Notes: generated by a model from the letters alone, not told the origin. A stretch of DNA of 42,749 bases from an uncultured Clostridia bacterium (GCA_944368925.1 CALVXG010000018.1:1-42749); one strand, 5' to 3'. Positions 33,601 through 42,466 are shown, numbered from the stretch's first letter. A program made the numbers and translations.

Positions 33601-35639
33601 ACGACAAAGTTACCGTTGTTGTCATACGTTACCGTCCTTCCGGCACCGTCTTTGTATACATAGCTGCCCGAATATCCCGCATATTCGATGAGGCTCTGCA
33701 CTTTCAGATAAGAAGCATCCCCATACGCTACCGTACCGTCCGTAAGGTTGAATACGAGCGTCTTCACGTCGCTGTCCTTCGTCAGCGTCGCCGTCATCTC
33801 ATCACCGGAAACGGAGAGAGCCAAAGAACCGGACGCCGCATCCGCACCGTAGGTGTACGTGACTCCGCCGAAACGAACGTCAAAGTAGCGCAAATATTCA
33901 AGGAAGGTCACTTTGTCGCTGCTGTGAAGCCCTTCCGCATCTTTCAGATAGTAGTACCCGATATAATCGATATATTCTTCAGGGATGTAAACTTCCTCGC
34001 CGATCCTGTAATAGCCGTTCCCGACAATCAGTTCGCTTTTCAGACTATTGGAAGTGAGAGACAGATAAAACGTGATTTCGTTGCCCGCATAAGAGCTGAT
34101 ATAATAGCAGCAATACGGCTGCACCGCCAAACCGTTGCAGGTCATGCTGCCGTCCGCCGCGACAACCAGTACACTGTCTTTGTCGCCGTTTATAAATCTG
34201 CCTGCCGTGAAACCGGAATAAGCAGCTTCGGCCTGCTCTTTGGTCGCTAAGTAAACGGGATCGCTGTCTACCTGATCATAGTTCGCAGGGTTTGCATACC
34301 CTTCCACTCCGACCGTCGGCACATCGAGGTTGTATACAAAGGACAACTCCGATCCGTCTGCCGTGAGAACCGCATCATCCGCAGAACCGTCCGCAGGAAC
34401 ATTCAAAGTAAGGTTGCGCGTGACCGCACTTTCACCGCGCAGCGTCGTGATCAGCTTCGCCGTGTTCGCGCTCAGATCGATATCCAGCGTGAAATCTTCG
34501 GCGAGGGTGGAGAATTCACCGTCAAACTTCATCAGATTCGCTTCCGGAATGAATACGTATTCCGTTTCATCCGAAGCAACAAGGCGAAGCACTTCGTTTT
34601 TCATGGTCGCGGACGTGTATCCGTCAATCGTCAGCACCAAATTATCCTGATCGTCGTAAGAATACGTGTACGCAGACTTCGTGCCGTTGAATTCAAACAT
34701 CGTCGCCGTGCCGTCCGCATCCAAACCGCCGAACATACCTTTCAGAATGCTGCCGCCGTTGACCGTGTACCACGGCTGCGTGTCAAGCGCCGTCAAAATA
34801 CGCCAGCTGAGCGTATAACTTTCGGCAGAAAGTACGTAGTTGGTATTTTCTCCCGCAAATACGGCCGTCGCCGTATAGACACCTACTTCCGTAGCCGCAA
34901 CCGCCTGGTCACTGCCTTCCGCCGAAAAACTTACCGTAAATCCTTCGGGCAGGTTCTCGGCCATAGCCGAAAGCTTGATCTCGCTCCCCGTAAAGATATA
35001 CGCCGTCTTCGACCAGTCGATGGAATCTACGCTGAATACCGCCTTCGAAATCGTGATCTTCGCGGTCTTCTCTACCGTCGTGTAATTCTTCGCGCTGACG
35101 GAAACTTCTACAAAATATTCGCCCGCATCGATCGCCGCTTCGACAGGCGTGCCCTCGGCACTCGTTCCCGCATACACTTTGTAGGAAACCGTCGCTCCCT
35201 GCGGAGCTCCCGTCACGGCAGGCATCTGCGCAGCCTCTCCGTCATACGTCTTGGTCACGTCCGCAACGGTAATCTCTCCCATCGTCTTGGGCGCTACCGT
35301 CACCGTGAGCGGTGCCGTCTGCCCCATGCACGTAACCGTAACCGAATATTCTCCCGCATCGGCAAGTTGTGCCTTGTCTTCTTCGGAAATCATCGCAGCC
35401 GTCATCGTCACTTCGCCCGTCGTACCGTCATCGTATGTAACGGTGATCTTGACGCTGCCGTAGTCGAGCTCCTCTCCTGCCGTGAGCGTAACACTCGCCG
35501 GATTCAGGGAGATAGCCGTCGCCTTCGGTTCCGTAGGCGTTTCGCCGGTCTCGCCCTTCTCGCACGCAACAAATGCGAACGCGAACACGAGCGAGAGTAA
35601 AAGCAGCAGTACGCTCAAAAGCGTCTTCTTTGCTTTCAT
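30615..35639 (-). CDS. Giant surface lipoprotein with Ig-like domains and beta-rich repeats
   Basis: 1674 aa. The start at 35639 follows an AAGGAGAGAAGGA site; an upstream in-frame ATG is in poor context. A lipoprotein signal ends at Cys26 (FAFVAC). Near the N-terminus are a Big-type Ig domain (from SLNPASVTLTAGEELDYG) and an MBG-like domain (VTKTYDGEAAQMPAVTGAP). The remaining 1,400 or so residues are a long array of beta-strand modules rich in Tyr, Asp, Gly and Thr. They recur as short phrases such as TVTYDNNGNF and TYTVTVEDG, with many acidic turns that could bind calcium. No catalytic domain was recognised. It is probably an extended adhesin or polymer-binding protein on the cell surface, of a type similar to the next gene upstream. 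Confidence 0.85.
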   Translation of the reverse strand: MKAKKTLLSVLLLLLSLVFAFAFVACEKGETGETPTEPKATAISLNPASVTLTAGEELDYGSVKITVTYDDGTTGEVTMTAAMISEEDKAQLADAGEYSVTVTCMGQTAPLTVTVAPKTMGEITVADVTKTYDGEAAQMPAVTGAPQGATVSYKVYAGTSAEGTPVEAAIDAGEYFVEVSVSAKNYTTVEKTAKITISKAVFSVDSIDWSKTAYIFTGSEIKLSAMAENLPEGFTVSFSAEGSDQAVAATEVGVYTATAVFAGENTNYVLSAESYTLSWRILTALDTQPWYTVNGGSILKGMFGGLDADGTATMFEFNGTKSAYTYSYDDQDNLVLTIDGYTSATMKNEVLRLVASDETEYVFIPEANLMKFDGEFSTLAEDFTLDIDLSANTAKLITTLRGESAVTRNLTLNVPADGSADDAVLTADGSELSFVYNLDVPTVGVEGYANPANYDQVDSDPVYLATKEQAEAAYSGFTAGRFINGDKDSVLVVAADGSMTCNGLAVQPYCCYYISSYAGNEITFYLSLTSNSLKSELIVGNGYYRIGEEVYIPEEYIDYIGYYYLKDAEGLHSSDKVTFLEYLRYFDVRFGGVTYTYGADAASGSLALSVSGDEMTATLTKDSDVKTLVFNLTDGTVAYGDASYLKVQSLIEYAGYSGSYVYKDGAGRTVTYDNNGNFVVNGAQSSDYVINVEAGKTTVTVNFGEDQSVISWDDDNRFITVDNVMYVYSDIASKPDGRTPNEAYINGSDSLSFDGTLYTYSVYDEAEGTTSKKQVQGVVYSLVDDGNNNGRKVLMATGSVDGATFSILHYSQAAWKVTVGSEEKVFIWDEFAGIYGSQFKPTADSADQFEFTAEGKTIFDGTEVFFNFPRTYTQFDCASDGKMYHYTLDISAISITFSNSIVWNIEYYPTAYFDFSGAYLSEDSTKVFYFSAAMVYYNETSTDSFSVTMADGTATMTVGGKEAVFTNTADGSTLVYDGVTYNRVPSFSLEAFNGDYTVYTGTASGTTITFDSTADSYDDEYLDYLTVYNGEITPVVYYAYGDHAYLIRNTDGATAARLPYLAVQDKFVKILCEETFKGETLSIELGVTEKPASTELMPAINVRYGGETVQMTLVYSYGSVFSATLGGTEYYLSPNEDADTAAVLPVLVYDGWWYDYNGTSVLFDGHTVEVAIVVNDAPEAVLQVKVDGEAVNGTFEAVAGGQLFTFTQGGTEYIGVFNSSTRPYVALYTQDEYDFFFAADYTNTLGDAALVLPVTLDYDFADESNGYALKFDLTGATYGGAAITYAQYIYSEGVLIFVTADQSYAYDLAAGKLYADVLPEGSDFLGADNEGAYGSNFDDMKIDVRFSGFDAASGKAELGFYFDNIYTFEDTCKLNRAQAERVSATLYKLTGNGTDGTSITLYLEKQADGSFALYFESEYLFNGEFQVAGGETLVIERTVSGDTVSYTAKYSENEAVAIKPDFNTSAFSLQIGETYYVFNFAVEDGTLAFTVETVPESVMQFVGEGYVYNSYYTWYDDITVEVSLLDPAARTYNVVFSGDMDDTAVGTLSESGAYISLTDGGMSYQLYLNQNADEYIEYVLIYSSSYMNPARFFDTFTTEDGKELSIRMDATSEDDDGIPTNISQTIVVTYDGKACETKTKYSDSMQSVEFVCEGTTYTVTVEDGVMNLEVKAAA

Positions 35640-35684
35640 TTTTTCCTTCTCTCCTTGTAAAATAAAAATTTTATTAGATCTGCC

Positions 35685-35707
35685 TGTCCGGCGTACGGGA
35701 CCGGACA
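35685..35707 (-). repeat. Hairpin between the two giant lipoprotein genes
   Basis: TGTCCGG (35685-35691) pairs with CCGGACA (35701-35707) around a 9-nt loop. On the minus strand it precedes an AT-rich run (AATAAAATTTTTATTTTA) and the ribosome binding site of the 1674-aa gene. It may be a weak terminator or an mRNA-processing structure. Confidence 0.4.
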
Positions 35708-35782
35708 AACAGAGTTCATGTAAATTGAAATACCTTTTTATCACCCGCACCGCAACACGGGCTAAGCCTTACCGCCGCACGC

Positions 35783-38700
35783 TTATGCAAGCTTCCCGAA
35801 CGATACCCCGCCCGACGCAAGCGTCTCAAGGGTTTCCGTATCGACCTTGACCGTCGTGTCCGTCTGCGCAGGCAGCGTTATGCCTCCGTCGTACACGATC
35901 GTGTAATACGTGCCGTCCGCCGAAGGATGCACGCTGTACATCGAAGATCCGTCCGCCGCAAACGCCACACAGTACAGCACTTTGCCTTCCGCATCCGTCA
36001 CCGCCACAAAATAGCTCACGGAATTGCTCTCCGCCTGCGCGTACGTCGCGTTTCCGCTCCGATCGATCGTATACGTGTACTCCACAAATTCCGTGTTGCC
36101 GTATACGTCGACGGTCAGTTCGAAAAGTTTATACCCGAATGCGTCGTATACCACTATGTTCTGGCCGTCATGATTGTCGTAGATCGCCGCAATCGTTCCG
36201 TACCAATAGCAGTCCGACTCATCTTCCGAATAATACTGCAGCGTACCGAAATCGTACAACACCCACCGGTTCACTTCCTCACCGACGGGATTGCCGTCTT
36301 TGTCGAGAAGTTTTCCCGTAAATTGCAGCTCGTAGTAATTCGATCCGTTCTGCACAAAGCTGTCATAATCGTCATACGTGCCCAGATATGCGTCACAGAT
36401 CCCGTCGTCATGCTCGTCAAGAATGTACATGTTGCCGTATCCGTCCGTCTTGACCGTGTAATAATAGAGCGGCGTACCGTAAAAATCTTCGGTCACGGCA
36501 ATCGTCATGTCTTCGGAATTGTCATAACGGGTATACTTCTGATCCCCCAGCATGAAGGATCCGCGCTTATCCAAAATTTGAGCGGACATTTCCTCCCCTG
36601 CGTCGGAAATCAACACAAAACTGCCGTCCGCATTGTACCGCACCGTCCCGAAAAGAATCTGCGTGCTGCCGTCCGCAAGATTCACATACTCACGATAATA
36701 TGCATAACTGATCGTCGCCAGATCGTCCGTCGAGAATCTGTAAATATTCATCGAACTGCTCAGCGTCACACTCGAAAGCATCTTGTATCTCCATGTATCG
36801 TCGTACAAGCTGTCTTCTCCGCTCGGGATCTTGGGAAGATTGATCTTCAGATCTTTTATGACATGGAACGTGTTCGAATACCAGTAATCGTCATACGTTA
36901 TGTTCAGAATCGAATACTGCAGATCCCCGAACGTAATGTCGATACGGTTGTACCTGTCTACCGCATAATCGCGGAACACCGCCGTCACAACCCCGTCAAC
37001 CGCTCCCGCGGAATCTTTCAGATTGTTCAGCGTGACCGTATATCCCTCTTCGCCGTATTCCTTGGCGGAATCCTGCACCACCGTGCCGTTATACGTGGCC
37101 CAGCTTCCTTCCTGCGTTACATAAACGAACGCACCGCCGCCGATACCGTCCAGATAAAGCTGATACGAATCGTTGTACTGCGAATTGGTGCTCAGCGCTA
37201 TGTACTCGTCCGCCTTCTCGTAGATGGGCGCATCCCAATCATATCCGGTGCTGTCTACCTGCGTATACGTCACCGTGTCGATCACCGCAAAATTCGAATC
37301 ATAATACGTAAACGTGAACAGCCCGCTCTCGGTATTGTCCATCTCCGCATAATACGTGCCCGCAGGCTCTTCGGCCGTCTCGACCGAGTACAACGCCCCG
37401 TTCCGCACTACTTTGCCGATCTGCGGTATGCCGTAGCTGTTGATCATGATCAGATAACTGCCTTCCTTCTGCTTGTTGCCGTAAACAGTGCTTCCGATCC
37501 CCACTTGCTCCATCACAGGAACAAGCACACGCTCGCCGTCCGCTTCATAAGGCAGCTCGCTCACGATAAAGTAAAGATTCGTCAGCATCGTGCCGTCATA
37601 GTCCAACAGCTCCGGATGCCACAAATGCAGAATGTACTGGTTTTCATACAGAGGCTTGGTATGCCCGTATTCAGACGAGTCTCCCGCCGTCGCTTCGTAT
37701 TCTTCCGCCGTCAGTACTTCGTACATCATCGGATAATACGTCCCGCACGTAAGCCCGTACGTCATCTCACCGAAATTCTGCCAGTCAATGTCGGAAATAA
37801 ATTTCTGGTTCGGATCGGTAACATACACGCGACTGCCGTCCGTAAATTCAAACTTCGCATCCCACTGCGTTCCGTCCAGCGACCAGTAAACCGTCGCAGG
37901 CCCCTTCTTCGCAAGCACCATGTAGGGAACATACTCTTCCCAACCGACCGCCGTCTTGTATTCCTGCTCGCTGTCCGCAGGAATATACATGCGGAATTCC
38001 GTAAATTCAATGTTGAAACTGTTGTCCCCCACTTCCGTGAGCGAATTGCTGAAACATCCGCCGTGCAGTTCGGGCGGCTCCGCTCCGCTGAACATCACTT
38101 CGGAAAGATTGGAACAGAAATCAAACGCACGCGCACCGATCGAACGGATCCCCGTTCCGAATTCAATCTGCAGCGCTCCCGACGCATAAAACCCGAAATC
38201 TCCGATCGTCTGCAACGTGTCGGGGAAACGCAGCCCGTCAATGGAAAGCGCGTAAATAAACGCATAATTGCCCACCGAACGCAAAGATTCGCCGAATTCA
38301 ACGCTCGTAAGCGCCGCCGCATAGTAGAACGCACGGTTGCCGATCGTCTCAACGTTTTCCAGCTTCGGTATGGACGACAAATTATTAAAAGGATATTCGT
38401 ACGTGATCAGCTCCGCACGATAATCGGGATATTCTTCCCCGTACGGATATACGTACTGCACGCTCGATTCCGTGTTGCCCGTGTACGACTCAAACGCGGA
38501 ATCTCCGATCGCGGTCACATACCGCAGCCACGCCGGACTGATCGCAAGCCCGAGCTCCGAATCATACCCGAAACTCAGACAATGCGCAAAAGCATAGTTC
38601 CCCACACTGCGAAGATCTTCCGGATGAGAAAGCACTACGTTTTCCAGCGCATAGGCAGCATAGAATGCCCCTTCCGCAAAATCGCTGACACTCTCGGTCA

Positions 38701-39619
38701 CCCGAACCGTCTTCAGCGTGAGCGGAAGCACCTGGTCTTCCATGTGCTGGTCTCCCATGTAAAGAGAGCTCCCGTCGCTGTATCCGGCAAAAGAATATGT
38801 ATTGTCTTCGTACGTCGCCGCACCGAACGTATAGGCCAGGAAACGGTTGGCCGTCCTGCTCCCGCCCACAAACGGCACGGAAAGCATTTCCAGCCCCGTA
38901 AGCCCTTCAAAAGCTCCGCACTCGATCGACGTATACGTCTGCGGCACCGTCAGCGAAAGAACAGACGCACTGTTCTTGTTTTCGGCAAACGCTCCCGCCG
39001 CTACCTTCGTAGCTCCGAGCGGCAGCGTCAGCGACGTGCTGTTTCCGTTATAACGGATAACCGTGCCGTTTTCGATCGTATAATCGGCCGCATCGTTTAC
39101 TTCATAACAGGCATAAAGAGTGACCGTGCCACCCTTTTCCGCCAGGTTCTTGACGGTGTCCGTAATAAGATATTTCGCCGTTCCGCTTTTCGTCTCCGCA
39201 AATCCGACCGCATGGGTGCCCAAAGGCGCCAGATCGGGCAGCTTTTCGTTTACGCCGCGGCGCATCTCAAAAGGAAAAGACCCGTCGTCACCGAAATCGA
39301 GTACCAGCGTGTAGTACTGCAGATTCGCCTTGTAATACAGGCGGACAGGCTTGTCGGGAACTGTCGTCCCCTCATAACGTACACTGTACCCGCTGTCCGT
39401 CCAATATCCCTCAAAGTCACGGTCTTCCAGTGTGAGCACGGGAAGGGCATCCCCAGGTTTTGCCTGCACAACCGTCTCCTCCAACGTCTCGCTTACGAGC
39501 GTCACGGGAACAGTCTTGTCCTTGTCCTTCGGCGCACACGCCGCCAGCAGCATTGCAAAACACACGAACGCCGCCACGGCAAGAACCGCCACTAAAACTC
39601 TTCTGATCCTGCTTTTCAT
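35783..39619 (-). CDS. Giant surface lipoprotein with leucine-rich (BspA-type) repeats
   Basis: 1278 aa. The start is MKSRIRRV at 39619 behind GAGG. A lipoprotein signal ends at Cys28 (LLAAC). A short beta domain precedes InlB-B-like sequence (YTLVLDFGDDGSFPFE). Residues about 205-560 are BspA-type leucine-rich repeats, seen as repeated AFEGLTGLEMLSVP, VGNYAFAHC and IGDSAFESY units. The C-terminal 700 residues are Tyr/Asp/Gly-rich beta modules of the same style as the 1674-aa protein. No enzyme domain is recognised. BspA-like repeats commonly bind host or microbial proteins, so an adhesin is likely. It is the first gene of the surface block, behind its own promoter. Confidence 0.85.
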   Translation of the reverse strand: MKSRIRRVLVAVLAVAAFVCFAMLLAACAPKDKDKTVPVTLVSETLEETVVQAKPGDALPVLTLEDRDFEGYWTDSGYSVRYEGTTVPDKPVRLYYKANLQYYTLVLDFGDDGSFPFEMRRGVNEKLPDLAPLGTHAVGFAETKSGTAKYLITDTVKNLAEKGGTVTLYACYEVNDAADYTIENGTVIRYNGNSTSLTLPLGATKVAAGAFAENKNSASVLSLTVPQTYTSIECGAFEGLTGLEMLSVPFVGGSRTANRFLAYTFGAATYEDNTYSFAGYSDGSSLYMGDQHMEDQVLPLTLKTVRVTESVSDFAEGAFYAAYALENVVLSHPEDLRSVGNYAFAHCLSFGYDSELGLAISPAWLRYVTAIGDSAFESYTGNTESSVQYVYPYGEEYPDYRAELITYEYPFNNLSSIPKLENVETIGNRAFYYAAALTSVEFGESLRSVGNYAFIYALSIDGLRFPDTLQTIGDFGFYASGALQIEFGTGIRSIGARAFDFCSNLSEVMFSGAEPPELHGGCFSNSLTEVGDNSFNIEFTEFRMYIPADSEQEYKTAVGWEEYVPYMVLAKKGPATVYWSLDGTQWDAKFEFTDGSRVYVTDPNQKFISDIDWQNFGEMTYGLTCGTYYPMMYEVLTAEEYEATAGDSSEYGHTKPLYENQYILHLWHPELLDYDGTMLTNLYFIVSELPYEADGERVLVPVMEQVGIGSTVYGNKQKEGSYLIMINSYGIPQIGKVVRNGALYSVETAEEPAGTYYAEMDNTESGLFTFTYYDSNFAVIDTVTYTQVDSTGYDWDAPIYEKADEYIALSTNSQYNDSYQLYLDGIGGGAFVYVTQEGSWATYNGTVVQDSAKEYGEEGYTVTLNNLKDSAGAVDGVVTAVFRDYAVDRYNRIDITFGDLQYSILNITYDDYWYSNTFHVIKDLKINLPKIPSGEDSLYDDTWRYKMLSSVTLSSSMNIYRFSTDDLATISYAYYREYVNLADGSTQILFGTVRYNADGSFVLISDAGEEMSAQILDKRGSFMLGDQKYTRYDNSEDMTIAVTEDFYGTPLYYYTVKTDGYGNMYILDEHDDGICDAYLGTYDDYDSFVQNGSNYYELQFTGKLLDKDGNPVGEEVNRWVLYDFGTLQYYSEDESDCYWYGTIAAIYDNHDGQNIVVYDAFGYKLFELTVDVYGNTEFVEYTYTIDRSGNATYAQAESNSVSYFVAVTDAEGKVLYCVAFAADGSSMYSVHPSADGTYYTIVYDGGITLPAQTDTTVKVDTETLETLASGGVSFGKLA

Positions 39620-39695
39620 TCGAAACCTCACTATTTATGAAACTTTTAAAAGCAAATAATGTTTCTTTTTATTTCCAGCCGTCCCGCTGAAAATA

Positions 39696-39713
39696 AAAAG
39701 CCTCGAGGCTTTT
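39696..39713 (-). terminator. Possible attenuator in the leader of the 1278-aa lipoprotein gene
   Basis: A palindrome AAAAGCC-TCGA-GGCTTTT is followed on the minus strand by TTATTTTC. It lies between the promoter at 39754-39783 and the ribosome binding site, so it would act inside the leader transcript. Whether it regulates is unproven. Confidence 0.45.
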
Positions 39714-39753
39714 ATCCGTTCGATTTTTCCTGTTTTCCTTTTAATTTTCAGAT

Positions 39754-39783
39754 ATTATACTATATTTTACACATAACTGTCAA
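39754..39783 (-). promoter_or_regulatory. SigA-type promoter of the surface-protein block
   Basis: On the minus strand TTGACA (39783-39778), an 18-bp spacer and TATAAT (39759-39754), giving a leader of about 128 nt. The sequence AAATATAGTATAATA around the -10 is also found at the eda promoter. Confidence 0.75.
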
Positions 39784-40398
39784 ACAATCCAACCTTTCCC
39801 AAACAATTTCTCAAATATTTTATTCATTGATTCAAATCATCAAAAAATCTTATATTTCGCATAACGTGGGCCGCTTTTTTATGCAAAAACACGCCACTTT
39901 GTCATAAATTTGCAAGTTGTGAAAATACCCATCAATTTATGTTTCGGTTTCGGCAGCTCCCCTAAATAGCAGGCCTTGTGAAAAAATACGGCCTCTGCTA
40001 CGCAAGTCTTTCCCCGCCTTTTCAAAAATCTTTTCCGAACTTTTTTCGCCTCTCCGGGCTGCCGCAGGTGCGCGGCAAAAATTTCCTCCGATCCCCCCCC
40101 TGCACCTTGTCGGACGGGAGAACGGCAACCCCAAGACAGGCGCGCGCATATACTACGTACGGGCCGCCGTGCTTTGTCAGGCGGCAGAACCGCGGCGCCG
40201 CCTCTGCTTTTCTTTTTCTCTGCGCCCGACCTTTTTCCCAAAATTCCGCCGCACGCAAACCTTGCACGCCCTTCCTGTTTTCGGCCGGCATTGTTTTCTC
40301 CTATATATATATAATAATGTATAAGAAAAACGTAAAGCCCCCCGAACCTTTTTGCAGCCGGAAAGATCTGTAAAAATTTTTAAGCGTTTCCAACCATA
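39784..40398. other. Gene-free, partly structured intergenic region
   Basis: No supported gene on either strand. It contains several inverted repeats, for example TAGCA-GGCC (39967-39975) with GGCC-TC-TGCTA (39990-40000), GCCGC/GCGGC near 40060-40076, and an AT-run TATATATATATAATAAT near 40301-40317. No known RNA family was recognised. Confidence 0.5.
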
Positions 40399-40438
40399 AA
40401 GGAGGCATTCCGCGTTATTTTGCGCGGAATGCCTCCTT
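40399..40438. repeat. 16-bp inverted repeat
   Basis: AAGGAGGCATTCCGCG and its complement enclose an 8-nt loop. On the minus strand TTTATGG follows. It may be a second terminator for the gene on the right. Confidence 0.5.
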
Positions 40439-40444
40439 ACATGC

Positions 40445-40483
40445 AAAAAAAGATGAATCCGCTGTTATGACGGATTCATCTTT
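40445..40483 (-). terminator. Intrinsic terminator of the DUF2798 gene
   Basis: AAAGATGAATCCG pairs with CGGATTCATCTTT around a 9-nt loop; on the minus strand the stem ends in seven T. It lies about 115 nt after the gene's stop. Confidence 0.8.
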
Positions 40484-40597
40484 GAATCGCTTTATTGCCT
40501 TTCGTGAAACCCGCAGTCCTTCCCACCGTCTCGTCCGAAAAGCAAACAATATTCTTTCCGTTTCCGCAAGCGACTTCCGTTCTTGCGATAATTCCCG

Positions 40598-41131
40598 TCA
40601 GTTGCCCGCGCTTTGGCTCTCCCCGCGCTCTTCTTCCGCCTTATTGCGGCGGCATTTTGCCGCAACTGCACGATACCCTCGCATCAAAAGCGAAAAAATC
40701 GCACGCACGATCGGCCCCGCAAAGAAAATCTGCCAGCAAAGCGCCATCGGAAAGTTCAACGCCGTCGTCTGAACCCAAACCGCAAAAAACTGTACGCCCG
40801 CATCTTTAAACAAAATCGTGGCCGCAAGGCTCATCAGCGGGCACATGAATATCACCGAAACCGCCGAAATACCCAAAATCAAAAAGAACGGATTGTCCCG
40901 CTCGGGATGAAAAATACGAAACGTGATCTTCTTTGCCAGAAATCCCACAAGAAAGAAATCAAGCACAAACGCGATCGGCCCCATGATCACAAGCTCTTCG
41001 AAGGCCATCACAAACACCTCGTTGCTCATGCCGCCTACATTGAGCGCAATGTTGTAACAGATCATGGCATATACCATAAAAAATACCATGATCACAGTAA
41101 ATACGATTTCCTGTAATTTTGTCCTGGGCAT
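40598..41131 (-). CDS. DUF2798-like integral membrane protein
   Basis: 177 aa, behind GGGAGGATATTTT. About four membrane helices are visible in two similar pairs: the first starts at IVFTVIMVFFMVYAMICYN and the second at FFLILGISAVSVIFMCPLMS. The paired pattern, with a conserved Met-rich helix and a later NFPMALCWQIFFAGP segment, fits DUF2798, a family of small membrane proteins of unknown function. A short basic tail ends the protein. It is a single-gene unit with its own promoter and terminator. Confidence 0.8.
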   Translation of the reverse strand: MPRTKLQEIVFTVIMVFFMVYAMICYNIALNVGGMSNEVFVMAFEELVIMGPIAFVLDFFLVGFLAKKITFRIFHPERDNPFFLILGISAVSVIFMCPLMSLAATILFKDAGVQFFAVWVQTTALNFPMALCWQIFFAGPIVRAIFSLLMRGYRAVAAKCRRNKAEEERGESQSAGN

Positions 41132-41498
41132 AAAATATCCTCCCTCTTTTCACGATTTCATCGGAGTGTTGTTCGTGAATCATCCGGAGGATGTACGTTT
41201 CCAATATTACCTGCCAATGTAACGCATATATTTTATCCGCTTTATCCTTTTTTGTCAAGCACAGAAAGCCAAACTTCTTTAATTGTCATATTCTCACACC
41301 CAAAAAGATTAAAATGAACACGCTTACACGCCCGCACCGTCCCCGTCTCCCCGACAATACAAAGCGCCGCCGTTTTTTTCAATAACAGACTTAAACTCTT
41401 CCTCCGTTTTCCCGCTCGGATCGTCCGCTCCTCAAATTTCTGAATACTTTGATAAGACATTGCGTTTATGCCGTTCTGTGACGTTGCGGTGTTGTATC
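41132..41498. other. Intergenic region with promoter and no clear gene
   Basis: Besides the promoter, a frame of doubtful reality occurs on the minus strand (about 41324-41460). It reads like protein only if one frameshift is allowed. No gene is called. Confidence 0.5.
41230..41258 (-). promoter_or_regulatory. Near-consensus promoter of the DUF2798 gene
   Basis: On the minus strand TTGACA (41258-41253), a 17-bp spacer and TAAAAT (41235-41230), with a leader of about 90 nt that contains a small CATCC/GGATG hairpin. Confidence 0.8.
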
Positions 41499-42266
41499 TT
41501 AACCGTCAATCTCCCCGTACCGCCAATAATCGATATTTTTTATCATGATATCATATAACTCCTGCTTTGCCTGTTCCGTCACCTCATAGTATTCATGATC
41601 GATTTGTACGACCGGCTGATTTTCTTCGGCTAAATAATATTTCTTGCCGCCGAATGTAATGTAATCGTCCGACGGAAAACTACAACCGGGATTGCCCGAC
41701 AACTTTGTTGCCTCCGCAAAAATTTCATGGAGCCGCAAATGATCTTCCACGGGAACAACCCATATGGAATGGTGATAATATATGCGGCTCGTATCTTCTC
41801 CCGCAAAAGAATGTATCAGCTTTATCCATTGCTCATCATCGCAGGAGTAATGATCAGAATCGATGAGTTTCCCTTCGGAATCAAACATTTCATTATATCC
41901 GCCGGAAGAAAGAAATTTGTAAGAACCATCCTCAAATTGGAAACGTACCACATAAAAACCATACTCAAATGAAGGATCGGATGGAATGAATAGCGGAACC
42001 GCATCCTCAAATCTGATCTGTCTGAGTTGCTCCAAAAACCGCTCTTTATCTTCCTCAGGCATGATATAATAAGGCTCCGTCTCCAAAATCGCCTGGCTGT
42101 CAAGATATTCCGCTCCGCTGAGATTGTAAAACTCGATAAGCCGGATGTTGCCTTGCGCAAGGTCTTTAAAGTCATAACGATAATAAGTACAACCGCAGAG
42201 AGACAGCGTCAAACCAAGCAGAAGGAAGATTGTAACAATGACGTTACGAAATGTCTTATATTTCAT
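41499..42266 (-). CDS. Putative lipoprotein of unknown function
   Basis: 255 aa, behind a G-rich site directly upstream. A signal peptide (MKYKTFRN then a hydrophobic run) ends in a lipobox-like LCGC with Cys26. The rest is a soluble, acidic, Tyr-rich domain with no recognised family; motifs such as EYGFYVVRFQFEDGSYKF and a WIKLIHSF helix suggest a compact alpha/beta domain. Its base composition is more AT-rich than the neighbouring genes. It has its own promoter. Function unknown. Confidence 0.8.
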   Translation of the reverse strand: MKYKTFRNVIVTIFLLLGLTLSLCGCTYYRYDFKDLAQGNIRLIEFYNLSGAEYLDSQAILETEPYYIMPEEDKERFLEQLRQIRFEDAVPLFIPSDPSFEYGFYVVRFQFEDGSYKFLSSGGYNEMFDSEGKLIDSDHYSCDDEQWIKLIHSFAGEDTSRIYYHHSIWVVPVEDHLRLHEIFAEATKLSGNPGCSFPSDDYITFGGKKYYLAEENQPVVQIDHEYYEVTEQAKQELYDIMIKNIDYWRYGEIDG

Positions 42267-42299
42267 GCCATATCCCCCCCCTCTTGTATTCTTAAATTT

Positions 42300-42328
42300 A
42301 TAATATCATAAACAGCTAAATAAATCAA
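42300..42328 (-). promoter_or_regulatory. Probable promoter of the 255-aa lipoprotein gene
   Basis: On the minus strand TTGATT (42328-42323), a 17-bp spacer and TATTAT (42305-42300), about 35 nt before the start codon. Confidence 0.6.
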
Positions 42329-42398
42329 CCCCGATATTGTAAATTCACTTCCGTTATTTTCTCGCCTTTTAATTCGGACACGCCCGCACATGTTCCTT

Positions 42399-42466
42399 TC
42401 TCTGCAGGGACAGCAACAAAAAAAGAACCGCTTTTGCGGTTTCTTTCCGTTGGCTGCCCCTGACAG
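42399..42466 (-). repeat. Duplicate of the tRNA-Asn 3' end and its terminator (copy A)
   Basis: 68 bp matching 42565-42632 with two differences. It includes the last bases of the tRNA acceptor arm with CCA, and the terminator stem AACCGC-AAAA-GCGGTT with a T-run. The tRNA body is absent. Confidence 0.8.

Noticed and set aside
30267-34250. A 1327-aa plus-strand frame opposite the 1674-aa lipoprotein
   Set aside because: Arg/Val-rich shadow with no recognisable domain or start signal.
35927-39595. A 1222-aa plus-strand frame opposite the 1278-aa lipoprotein
   Set aside because: Arg/His-rich shadow; the minus-strand gene has a signal peptide and leucine-rich repeats.
39879-40241. Minus-strand frames in the 39.9-40.4 kb gap
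   Set aside because: Arg/Lys/Gly-rich low-complexity product, no ribosome binding site, overlapping inverted repeats.
41324-41460. A possible frameshifted small gene between the DUF2798 gene and the lipoprotein
   Set aside because: One frameshift is needed to read a protein-like sequence (TEEEFKSVIEKNGG), it has no clear start site and no family match; too little to call.
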